Of a stretch of DNA of 64,000 nucleotides, positions 16,833-23,731 are shown piece after piece. Source of the stretch: AP-15 sp963812675 (GTDB lineage Bacteria > Pseudomonadota > Alphaproteobacteria > ATCC43930 > CGMCC-115725); assembly GCA_963812675.1 (NCBI GenBank), contig CAWEWR010000007.1, forward strand, positions 124,001 through 188,000. Reading direction: 5' to 3'. Positions within the stretch are counted from its first letter, which is position 1, and each line of letters begins with the position of its first letter. The translations under genes were made by a program, and so were the position numbers. Below the pieces are notes generated by a model. The model ran no database searches. It was given only the letters and a program-made list of their open reading frames with translations, and was not told the DNA's origin.

Positions 16833-17213
16833 ATGTGGATTTCCACGGCTTATGCCCAAGGAACAGGCATATTCGATCAGAACGCGCTCGTCCAATTTCT
16901 GCCGCTGATCCTGATCTTCGTCGTCTTCTACTTTCTTCTGATTCGCCCGCAGCAACGCAAGGCCAAGGATCAGAAGACCATGCTCGACGCCTTACGGCGC
17001 GGCGATCGGGTCGTGACCGGAGGCGGGATCATCGGAACCGTGGCGCGGGTCGACAACCCGGAGGAAGTCATCGTCGACATCGCCGACAACGTGCGGGTTC
17101 GCGTGTTGCGGAGCACGATCACCACCGTCCTCGCCAAACCCGACCCTGCCGCCGCCCGGGAGGCCGCCAAGCCGAAGCCCGAAGCGCGGGCAAAGGTCGG
17201 GACGAAGGAGTGA
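16833..17213 (+). CDS. yajC: preprotein translocase subunit YajC
   Basis: A 126-residue single-span membrane protein. A hydrophobic segment (about residues 22-40, FLPLILIFVVFYFLLIRP) is followed by the hallmark R-P-Q-Q-R-K and a soluble domain with G-D-R-V-V-T-G-G-G-I-I-G. YajC associates with SecDF and SecYEG at the inner membrane and assists export. The C-terminal tail is rich in Ala, Pro and Lys, as usual. It is first in the order yajC-secD-secF. Confidence 0.96.
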   Translation: MWISTAYAQGTGIFDQNALVQFLPLILIFVVFYFLLIRPQQRKAKDQKTMLDALRRGDRVVTGGGIIGTVARVDNPEEVIVDIADNVRVRVLRSTITTVLAKPDPAAAREAAKPKPEARAKVGTKE

Positions 17214-17265
17214 CCGAAAGGCGGGTAAGGGCGCGCTGGCACCGACCGAGTGAGAATCTAGAGGA

Positions 17266-18843
17266 ATGCTGTATTTTGAGAACTGGAAGATTACCCTGAT
17301 CTGCGCGGCGTGCGCGCTCGGTGTGCTGCTGTCACTGCCGAACCTGTTCAGCCCGTCCTTTCTCGCGCAGGTGCCGAATTGGCTCCCGCACAAGCAGGTG
17401 GCGCTCGGGCTCGACTTGCGCGGCGGTTCCTACCTGCTTCTCGAGGTGGATGTCGCCGCGGCCCAGCGCGAGCGCCTCAACTCGATCACCGACAATGTGC
17501 GCAACGCATTGCGCGACGCCAATATCGGATATACCGGGCTCAGCGTCGAAGGCGACGCGATCGTCTTCACGATCCGCGAGCCCGACCGCATCGAAGCCGC
17601 GCGCCAAGCCCTTCGCAAGATCGATCCCGACCTGACCGTCGACATCGCCCCAGACGGGTCGGGGACGATGCGTTTCAGCACGGCTGCAACCGACGCACGG
17701 CGCCGCCAGGCGGTCGATCAGTCGATCGAGATCATCCGCCGGCGCATCGACGAGACCGGGACCAAGGAGCCGACGATCCAACGCGAGGGAGCAGACCGCA
17801 TTCTCGTCCAGCTCCCGGGGGTGGACAATCCCGAGCATGTCAAGGCGCTGCTCGGCCGCACCGCCAAGCTGACATTCCAGCTCGTCGACACCACGGTCTC
17901 CCTGGAGGACGCGCGGCGCGGCCGGCTGCCGCCCGGCGACGAAATCCTGCCCGCGGAGGAGGGCAGGGCAGGGCGCGCCGGGCCCGCCGCCTATGTCTTG
18001 CGCAAGCGCGTGATGGTTGGCGGAGACACCCTGGTCGACGCGCAACCGACCTTTCAGAACAACGAGCCGGTGGTCAGCTTCCGTTTCGACGCCGCCGGCG
18101 CCAAACGCTTTGGCGACGCGACGCGCGACAATGTCGGCAAGCCTTTCGCGATCGTTCTCGACAACAAGGTGATCAGCGCACCGGTGATCCGCGAGCCTAT
18201 TCTCGGCGGGAGCGGCATCATTTCCGGCAGCTTCACGGTCCAATCGGCAAGCGACCTGGCACTGCTGCTGCGGGCGGGTGCCTTGCCGGCGCCGATCACG
18301 ATCCTCGAGGAGCGGACCGTCGGGCCCGATCTTGGCGCCGATTCGATCCATGCCGGGGCGGTCGCCAGCATCGTCGGGGTCGCGCTGGTCGTCGTGTTCA
18401 TGATCCTGTTCTATGGATTGTTCGGCGTCTTTGCCGATATCGCGCTGATCTTTAACCTTTGCCTGATGCTCGGCAGCCTTTCGCTGCTCGGCGCTACGTT
18501 GACGTTGCCGGGGATCGCCGGCATTGCACTGACCATGGGCATGGCGGTTGATGCGAATGTGCTGATTTACGAGCGCATCCGCGAAGAGGTCCGTGCCGGC
18601 CGCACCGTGCTGTCGGCGCTTGATGCCGGCTTCAAGCGCGCCTTCGGCACAATCCTCGACAGCCATGTGACGACCCTGGTCGCCGGTGCGCTGATGTTCT
18701 GGCTCGGCTCAGGTCCGGTAAAGGGGTTTGCCGTGACGCTCAGCATCGGCGTCCTGACCTCGCTCTTTTCGGCGATATTGGTGACCCGGCTGTTGATCGT
18801 CACTTGGCTGCGCGAATGGAAACCGAGGGCCATCCCGATTTGA
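17266..18843 (+). CDS. secD: protein translocase subunit SecD
   Basis: A 525-residue SecD of full length. One N-terminal membrane segment is followed by the D-L-R-G-G-S-Y-L-L-L motif near residue 50, the periplasmic P1 domain, and a C-terminal five-helix RND-like bundle with G-x-A-x-x-x-G-M-A-V-D-A-N-V-L-I-Y-E-R-I-R-E-E around 423-440. That signature contains the membrane Asp used for proton-driven pulling of exported protein. It lies 52 bases after yajC and 13 bases before secF. Confidence 0.97.
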   Translation: MLYFENWKITLICAACALGVLLSLPNLFSPSFLAQVPNWLPHKQVALGLDLRGGSYLLLEVDVAAAQRERLNSITDNVRNALRDANIGYTGLSVEGDAIVFTIREPDRIEAARQALRKIDPDLTVDIAPDGSGTMRFSTAATDARRRQAVDQSIEIIRRRIDETGTKEPTIQREGADRILVQLPGVDNPEHVKALLGRTAKLTFQLVDTTVSLEDARRGRLPPGDEILPAEEGRAGRAGPAAYVLRKRVMVGGDTLVDAQPTFQNNEPVVSFRFDAAGAKRFGDATRDNVGKPFAIVLDNKVISAPVIREPILGGSGIISGSFTVQSASDLALLLRAGALPAPITILEERTVGPDLGADSIHAGAVASIVGVALVVVFMILFYGLFGVFADIALIFNLCLMLGSLSLLGATLTLPGIAGIALTMGMAVDANVLIYERIREEVRAGRTVLSALDAGFKRAFGTILDSHVTTLVAGALMFWLGSGPVKGFAVTLSIGVLTSLFSAILVTRLLIVTWLREWKPRAIPI

Positions 18844-18856
18844 CCGTGAAAACAAA

Positions 18857-19804
18857 ATGAGACCGCTGATCGTCATCCGGCGCACGCCGAAAATCGATTT
18901 CATGGGCTGGCACAAGATCGGGTTTGCGCTCTCCGGGCTGCTGACCGTGGGCTCGATCGTGCTGTTTCTGACTGTCGGGCTCAACTACGGGATCGACTTT
19001 GTCGGCGGCACGCTGATCGAGGTTCGCTCCACTACCGGGCCGGCAAACCTTGCCGATATGCGGCAGAAGCTCGATGCCCTCCATATCGGAGAGCCTTCCC
19101 TACAAGGGTTTGGCCCCCCGACCGATGTATTGATCCGGCTGCCCCGTCAGCCGGGCGGCGATGCCGAGCAGGAGCGGGCCGTCCAGCTGGTCCGTCAAGC
19201 ACTCGGTTCCGGTGTCGAATACCGCCGCACCGAGGTCGTCGGCCCGAGCGTGGGCAGCGAACTGATCCGCGCCGGGGTGATCGCGACGGTTCTCGCTCTC
19301 TTCGCGATCGCCGCCTATATCTGGTTCCGGTTCGAGTGGCAGTTCGGTGTCGGCGGGATGATCTCGACCCTGCACGACGTCGTCACGACGGTGGGGCTCT
19401 TCGCGCTTTTTCAGCTCGAGTTCAACCTGACGACTTTGGCCGCGATTCTGACCATCGCCGGCTATTCGGTAAACGACACCGTGGTGATCTACGACCGGGT
19501 CCGCGAGTCGTTGCGCAAGTATCCGAGGATGCCGTTTCGCGACCTGATCAACCTGGCGCTCAACGAGACATTGTCGCGGACTATCCTGACCGTCAGCACG
19601 GTTGCGCTTGCGGTTCTGTCGTTGTTGTTCCTCGGCGGCCAAGTGCTGAGAGGCTTCAGCATCGCCATGCTGTGGGGAGTGGTGATCGGCACCTATTCGT
19701 CGCTCTTCATCGCGGCGCCAACCCTTTACTACGTCCGGCCGAACCGCGCCGCGATCGCCCGGTCGAGCGAAGCAGTGCCAGCCCGCGCTCCCGGAGCGCG
19801 CTGA
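18857..19804 (+). CDS. secF: protein translocase subunit SecF
   Basis: A 315-residue SecF with six predicted membrane spans. Visible signatures are the N-terminal G-I-D-F-V-G-G-T-L-I-E motif near residue 46 and G-Y-S-V-N-D-T-V-V-I-Y-D-R-V-R-E near 204, the latter carrying the conserved membrane Asp. It partners SecD in proton-motive-force-driven release of exported proteins on the periplasmic side. It is co-transcribed with secD and followed after 18 bases by the Mth938-like gene. Confidence 0.97.
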   Translation: MRPLIVIRRTPKIDFMGWHKIGFALSGLLTVGSIVLFLTVGLNYGIDFVGGTLIEVRSTTGPANLADMRQKLDALHIGEPSLQGFGPPTDVLIRLPRQPGGDAEQERAVQLVRQALGSGVEYRRTEVVGPSVGSELIRAGVIATVLALFAIAAYIWFRFEWQFGVGGMISTLHDVVTTVGLFALFQLEFNLTTLAAILTIAGYSVNDTVVIYDRVRESLRKYPRMPFRDLINLALNETLSRTILTVSTVALAVLSLLFLGGQVLRGFSIAMLWGVVIGTYSSLFIAAPTLYYVRPNRAAIARSSEAVPARAPGAR

Positions 19805-19822
19805 GCCGCGGCGTTCGCCGCG

Positions 19823-20197
19823 ATGGATCTCACCCCGGTACCGGCGGCCGGCCGTCAGATCATCGAGCGCTACGCGCCAAGCGGCTTTCGGGTGAGCGGG
19901 GTGATCTATCACGGCCCGGTCTTGGTTTTTCCCGACCTCACTGTCGCGTGGGATGCCGCGAGCGCTCATGATGTCACTTGGGAGACCCTGGCTCCGGTGA
20001 TCGAGCATGGTCGCGTCGAGATCCTGTTGCTCGGTCTCGGGCGCTCGACAAGTACCGTGCCCGCCGCGTTGCGCACCGCGCTGCGTACCGCCGGGATCGC
20101 GCTCGAAGCGATGGACACCGGCGCCGCTTGCCGCACCTACAATGTGCTCGTGGCCGAGGACCGGCGTGTCGCCGCGGCGCTGATACCGCCAGCCTAG
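19823..20197 (+). CDS. Mth938-like (DUF498) protein, NDUFAF3 homologue
   Basis: A 124-residue protein of the Mth938/DUF498 family. The pattern I-x-x-Y-x-x-x-G-F-R-V-S-G-x-x-Y-x-G-P-V-L-V-F-P near the N-terminus, the L-L-L-G-L-G strand near 72, and the T-x-x-A-C-R-T-Y-N-V-L-x-x-E-D-R-R-V-A-A-A-L segment at the end are diagnostic. The mitochondrial relative NDUFAF3 is a complex I assembly factor, and published comparative work has noted its bacterial linkage with secD/secF. A role in membrane insertion or complex I assembly is inferred from that linkage. Confidence 0.9.
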   Translation: MDLTPVPAAGRQIIERYAPSGFRVSGVIYHGPVLVFPDLTVAWDAASAHDVTWETLAPVIEHGRVEILLLGLGRSTSTVPAALRTALRTAGIALEAMDTGAACRTYNVLVAEDRRVAAALIPPA

Positions 20198-20308
20198 AAT
20201 CCGCTCAAACCGTAGCTGATTTCATCGCCCGGTGAGCTATCGTGACGCTCCCGGGAATTGCTGACCGTGTGCTGGCGTTGTCAATACAGACCTTTGACGG
20301 AGTTGATG

Positions 20309-20605
20309 ATGGCCCTTCGCTCACGCTTCTTGGGTACCGCGGCGCTTGTCGCGGCTCTCGCGGTAGCCCCTGCCGTTCACGCCGAACGTTGGCACGGGGA
20401 TTATCATCACCACGGCGGCGGCGGTGGCGCGGCCGGGGCGGCGATAATCGGCGGTCTCGTCGGCCTCGGCGTAGGTGCGGCGATCGCGTCGAACGGCGGT
20501 TATTACGGCGCGCCGGGCTACTACGCACCCCCACCTTATGGCTATTACGGGCCGCCTTCCGGCTATTACACGCCCGCGCCGCCCCCCGTCTACTACGGGT
20601 ATTGA
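20309..20605 (+). CDS. exported Gly/Tyr/Pro-rich small protein
   Basis: A 98-residue protein with a clear signal peptide (about residues 1-25, A-A-L-V-A-A-L-A-V-A-P-A-V-H-A cleavage region). A His/Gly cluster and a G-G-A-A-G-A-A-I-I-G-G-L-V-G-L-G-V-G-A hydrophobic glycine-zipper segment come next. The C-terminal third is built of Y-Y-G, P-P-x-G-Y-Y repeats ending in VYYGY. GGAG lies six bases before the ATG at 20309. Such glycine-zipper plus aromatic-tail proteins are common periplasmic or outer-membrane-associated proteins of unknown role. The next gene, another envelope protein, follows after 34 bases. Confidence 0.75.
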   Translation: MALRSRFLGTAALVAALAVAPAVHAERWHGDYHHHGGGGGAAGAAIIGGLVGLGVGAAIASNGGYYGAPGYYAPPPYGYYGPPSGYYTPAPPPVYYGY

Positions 20606-20639
20606 GGGTCGCGAGGCACCTGATTACTGGAGGAACAGA

Positions 20640-21161
20640 ATGAAATTGATCCCGCTGAACAGTGTCGCATCCATCGCGGTTGCCGCGCTGTTGTCCGTCC
20701 CCACCGCCATGGCGCAACCGCAATCCGCGGCAGTGCAAGGGGCTACCCCTGCGCCGCCAGCCGCTGCGGCCTCCCCGATGGCCGGCCACCCCGTGGCCGG
20801 CAAAAATGCGGAAGAGCGCGTCGAAGCCCGCATCAAAGAGTTGCACGCGCAGTTGCAAATCACCCCGGCCGAGGAGCCGCAGTGGAACGAGTTCGCTCAG
20901 GTCATGCGCGAGAACGCCCGCGAGATGGACCAGGTGTTCATGCAGCGCGCTCAGCAGTTCCCGACGATGAACGCCGTGCAGAATATGCAATCCTATGAGC
21001 AGATTTCCGAGGAACACGCTCAGCGGGTGCAGAGGTTGGTCCCGGCCTTCCAAAAGCTGTACGATGCGATGCCTGAGCAGCAGAAACGGCTGGCCGATCA
21101 GGTGTTCCGAGCCAACGCCGAAAAGCACATGCAGCGCACGGCGCAATCGCATCGCGGGTAA
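20640..21161 (+). CDS. Spy/CpxP-like periplasmic protein (LTxxQ-type)
   Basis: A 173-residue exported protein with an N-terminal signal peptide (cleavage probably after A-M-A near residue 26) and an Ala/Pro-rich linker. A helical domain follows with the pattern R-V-E-A-R-I-K-E-L-H-A-Q-L-Q-I-T-P-A-E-E-P-Q-W, which is the LTxxQ-like repeat of the Spy/CpxP chaperone fold. A second helical half contains P-E-Q-Q-K-R-L-A-D-Q-V-F near the end. Spy-like proteins are ATP-independent periplasmic chaperones or envelope stress sensors. GGAGG lies seven bases upstream of the ATG. Confidence 0.82.
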   Translation: MKLIPLNSVASIAVAALLSVPTAMAQPQSAAVQGATPAPPAAAASPMAGHPVAGKNAEERVEARIKELHAQLQITPAEEPQWNEFAQVMRENAREMDQVFMQRAQQFPTMNAVQNMQSYEQISEEHAQRVQRLVPAFQKLYDAMPEQQKRLADQVFRANAEKHMQRTAQSHRG

Positions 21162-21216
21162 GGGTCGGTCGGCATATTTCTTGCTCGCTCCCTAGACGTG
21201 AGCGAGCTTGGTAATC

Positions 21217-21450
21217 ATGCCGGACGACGCACGTGCTTTTCTTCTTTCGCCTGGCATCGGCCACAATTGCGGGCCGCCGCTCGATCCGGGGGCCGATTGG
21301 CGGAGGTTCTGCTGGAGGAAGGCTCATGCGCGCGCTTGGAAGACCCCGCCGCGGGAGATCGCCCTGGTCCGCGTAGCGCGCGCTCGGACCCTGGGTATGA
21401 CCTATCGGGAATATACCGCGATACTGCTCGACAAGGGTGTGCACCTGTGA
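21217..21450 (+). CDS. small conserved protein with GIGHNxGPP motif
   Basis: A 77-residue protein with an N-terminal S-P-G-I-G-H-N-C-G-P-P-L motif, an R-R-F-C-W-R-K-A-H motif in the middle, and a basic C-terminal half with M-T-Y-R-E-Y-T-x-x-L. Similar short alphaproteobacterial proteins carrying an IGHN-G-P signature are common and unnamed; the late R-A-x-x-L-G-M-T-Y-x-E-Y segment could be a small helix-turn-helix. The stop codon TGA at 21448-21450 abuts a bidirectional terminator, which supports a real transcript end. Confidence 0.65.
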   Translation: MPDDARAFLLSPGIGHNCGPPLDPGADWRRFCWRKAHARAWKTPPREIALVRVARARTLGMTYREYTAILLDKGVHL

Positions 21451-21477
21451 AAAAGCCCCGCCGAGGCGGGGCTTTTT
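21450..21477. terminator. bidirectional intrinsic terminator
   Basis: AAAAAGCCCCGCC and GGCGGGGCTTTTT form a 13-bp perfect stem around a two-base loop. It has T-tracts in both directions and sits between convergent transcription units (the small protein and sodB). Confidence 0.9.
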
Positions 21478-21490
21478 CTGGTTTGTCTTG

Positions 21491-22093
21491 CTAACGGGCT
21501 TTCGCGAGGTTCTGGACGACAAAGTCCCAGTTGATCAGATGATCGATGAAGGTCTGGACGAAATCCGGCCGGCGGTTCTGGTAATCGAGATAATAGGCGT
21601 GCTCCCACACATCGCAGGTCAGAAGCGCCGTCTGTCCTTCCGCGAGCGGATTGACCGCGTTTGGCGTTGCGGTGATCTTGAGCTTGCCGCCTTCGGCGAC
21701 GAGCCAGCCCCAGCCGCTGCCGAACTGGCCGACCGCAGCGGCTTTGAATTGCTCCTTGAACTTGTCGAGCCCGCCGCAGTCTCGGTCGATCGCCTGGGCG
21801 ACCTGGCCCGTCGGCGAGCCGCCGCCGCGCGGTTTCATGCAGTTCCAGAAGAAGGTGTGGTTCCAGACTTGCGCGGCATTGTTGAAGACGCCGGTCTTGG
21901 ATGAATCCCTGTATGTGGCCTTGATGATATCCTCGAGCGATTGGCTTTCCGCCGGGGAACCCTTGACGAGGTTGTTGAGGTTCGTGACATAGGCTTGGTG
22001 ATGCCTACCGTGATGGAAATCCATCGTCCGCTCGGAGATGTGCGGCTCGAGCGCGTTTTTCGGATAAGGCAGGGGCGGCAGTTCGAAAGCCAT
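21491..22093 (-). CDS. sodB: superoxide dismutase, Fe-type
   Basis: A 200-residue Fe/Mn superoxide dismutase converting superoxide to hydrogen peroxide and oxygen in the cytoplasm. The metal ligands are visible: His27 in T-M-D-F-H-H-G-R-H-H, His in Q-V-W-N-H-T-F-F-W, and Asp and His in D-V-W-E-H-A-Y-Y-L-D-Y. The Gln in N-N-A-A-Q-V-W-N-H points to the iron type. An ATG at 22102 would add three residues; 22093 is preferred by family comparison. The start codon interleaves with that of the divergent squalene-synthase-like gene. Confidence 0.96.
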   Translation of the reverse strand: MAFELPPLPYPKNALEPHISERTMDFHHGRHHQAYVTNLNNLVKGSPAESQSLEDIIKATYRDSSKTGVFNNAAQVWNHTFFWNCMKPRGGGSPTGQVAQAIDRDCGGLDKFKEQFKAAAVGQFGSGWGWLVAEGGKLKITATPNAVNPLAEGQTALLTCDVWEHAYYLDYQNRRPDFVQTFIDHLINWDFVVQNLAKAR

Positions 22094-22943
22094 GGCGACC
22101 ATCCCGGGTTATGTAAAAGGGGTCCGTCGAACAACGCCGGTCCCGGAGCGACGTTCCACTGACGCGGATCGCCTGTCGCCGGTCGCGGCGCTGGTGCGGC
22201 GCCACGACCGCGACCGGTATCAAACAGCGCTGTTCGCACCGGCCGCGCATCGCGAGGCGCTGTTCGCGCTTTACGCCTTCAATTACGAGATTGCAAGGGT
22301 ACGCGAAACCGTCACGCAGCCGATGCTCGGCCAGATTCGGCTGCAGTGGTGGCGCGAAAATATTGCGGCCGCCTTTGGGGCCGGTCCCGTCCGCCATCAC
22401 CCGGTCGCCGATGCGCTGACCCCCGTGATCCGGGGCTTGCGACTGTCCCGGGGCCACCTCGATCGGCTGATCGACGGGCGCGAGACCGATCTGGGGGACG
22501 AACCGCCGGCGACCCTCTCCGCGCTTGAGGACTATGCCGAGGCAACCTCTGCAAGGCTCGTCTATCTGGCGCTGGAGGTTCTCGGAGTGCACGATCCTCC
22601 AGCGAGTGACGCCGGCTTGCATGTTGGGATCGCCTATTCGCTCGCTGGGCTATTGCGGGCTATGCCATTCCGGTCACGCCAGATAATCCCCGCAGATATT
22701 CCCACGCCAAATGGCGTCACCGAACTTGCAGCAGCGGCCTCACGGCATCTCCAGGCAGCGCGTACGCGGCGCAACCGGATCCCGCGTTCGGCGCTTCCGG
22801 CGCTACTTCCCGCTGTCATCGCACAGCGGTATCTGACCCGGCTGAAACGAGCCCGAGATAATCCGTTCGACCCGGCCCTGGCGGTCCCGGATCCGCTGCA
22901 GAGCTGGCGACTTGCTGCCGCAGCGCTGTTCAACCGATTTTAG
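22092..22943 (+). CDS. squalene/phytoene synthase family protein, NDUFAF6-like
   Basis: A 283-residue all-helical prenyl-synthase-fold protein. The Y-A-F-N-Y-E-I-A-R segment near 57 and the Q-W-W-R-E motif near 82 match the NDUFAF6 branch. The canonical catalytic DxxxD pairs are weak: the first is replaced by N-Y-E-I-A, and the second site reads D-G-R-E-T-D. NDUFAF6 is a complex I assembly factor thought to have lost prenyl transferase activity. In alphaproteobacteria this gene often lies with yajC-secDF and the Mth938 gene; here about 1.9 kb separates them. The only in-frame ATG start (22092) overlaps the sodB start codon by two bases. Confidence 0.82.
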   Translation: MATIPGYVKGVRRTTPVPERRSTDADRLSPVAALVRRHDRDRYQTALFAPAAHREALFALYAFNYEIARVRETVTQPMLGQIRLQWWRENIAAAFGAGPVRHHPVADALTPVIRGLRLSRGHLDRLIDGRETDLGDEPPATLSALEDYAEATSARLVYLALEVLGVHDPPASDAGLHVGIAYSLAGLLRAMPFRSRQIIPADIPTPNGVTELAAAASRHLQAARTRRNRIPRSALPALLPAVIAQRYLTRLKRARDNPFDPALAVPDPLQSWRLAAAALFNRF

Positions 22944-22951
22944 GGCGGCTT

Positions 22952-23731
22952 CTACCGGCCCTGGAATTTCGGGAGACGGCGGTCGGCCATTGCCTTGATG
23001 CCTTCCTTGAAGTCCTCGGTCCGGCGCAGCCAATCCTGTTCGACGAGCTCGCGCTCGGTGGCGGCTTCGATGGCGTCGCACAGCCCGCGGCGCACGGTCT
23101 CGCGCGTTGACATCACTGCGAGCGGCGCCGATTGCGCGATTTCGAGCGCCAAGGCCTGCGCGGCGCTGCGCACTTCTTCGAGTGGCACCAGCAGCTCGGC
23201 GAGCCCGATCCGCACCGCCTCGTCGCCGGGAATTCTGCGCCCGGTGTAAAACAGCAAGGCCGCCTGCTGCACGCCGACAAGCCGCGGCAGCGTCGCGGTC
23301 AGTCCGAAGCCGGGGTGGAAGCCGAGCCGGTTGAAGTTGGCGCTGAACCGCGCCTCCGCACAGGTCACGCGAAAATCGGCGACCAGCGCCAGCCCCAGAC
23401 CGCCCCCGACCGCGGCGCCGTGCACTGCGGCGATGATCGGTTTACGCGTGCGGAAGAGCCGGATGGCTTCCTTGTAGAGGTGCCGGCCGGCGCCGCTGCG
23501 GCTGCCCTCCGCTGCCGTTCCCGTCTCCATGCGTTTTGAGAAATCGGCACCAGCGCAAAACGAGCGGCCTTCGGCCGCGAGCACGATCGCGCGGCAGCCC
23601 GGATCGGCATCGAGGCGCTCGAAGGCCTCGCCGATTTCGGCAATCAGGTCGCTGTCGAAGAAATTGTGCGGCGGCCGGCGCATCTCGACCGTCGCCACGT
23701 AGCCGTCCTGGCTGACATGGGTGTCGCTCAT
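22952..23731 (-). CDS. enoyl-CoA hydratase/isomerase family protein
   Basis: A 259-residue crotonase-fold protein. The oxyanion-hole strands are visible in F-C-A-G-A-D-F near residue 62 and H-G-A-A-V-G-G-G-L-G-L near 107. The two Glu positions of classical enoyl-CoA hydratase do not appear conserved (F-N-R-L-G-F and A-A-L-L-F-Y-T-G at the equivalent places), so it may be an isomerase or another crotonase activity. It is the last gene of a minus-strand acyl-CoA operon, overlapping the upstream acyl-CoA synthetase by four bases. Confidence 0.88.
   Translation of the reverse strand: MSDTHVSQDGYVATVEMRRPPHNFFDSDLIAEIGEAFERLDADPGCRAIVLAAEGRSFCAGADFSKRMETGTAAEGSRSGAGRHLYKEAIRLFRTRKPIIAAVHGAAVGGGLGLALVADFRVTCAEARFSANFNRLGFHPGFGLTATLPRLVGVQQAALLFYTGRRIPGDEAVRIGLAELLVPLEEVRSAAQALALEIAQSAPLAVMSTRETVRRGLCDAIEAATERELVEQDWLRRTEDFKEGIKAMADRRLPKFQGR

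Noticed and set aside
17332..18666. Long minus-strand frame antisense to secD
   Set aside because: GC-rich third positions create long antisense frames here; the product has no motif and the plus-strand gene is certain.
16833..18843. Possible CO dehydrogenase label for the cox-like genes at 49379-53029
   Set aside because: The large-subunit active-site loop is of the P-Y-R-G-V-G-R type, not the Cys-containing loop of true CO dehydrogenase, so the general molybdenum hydroxylase label was used instead.
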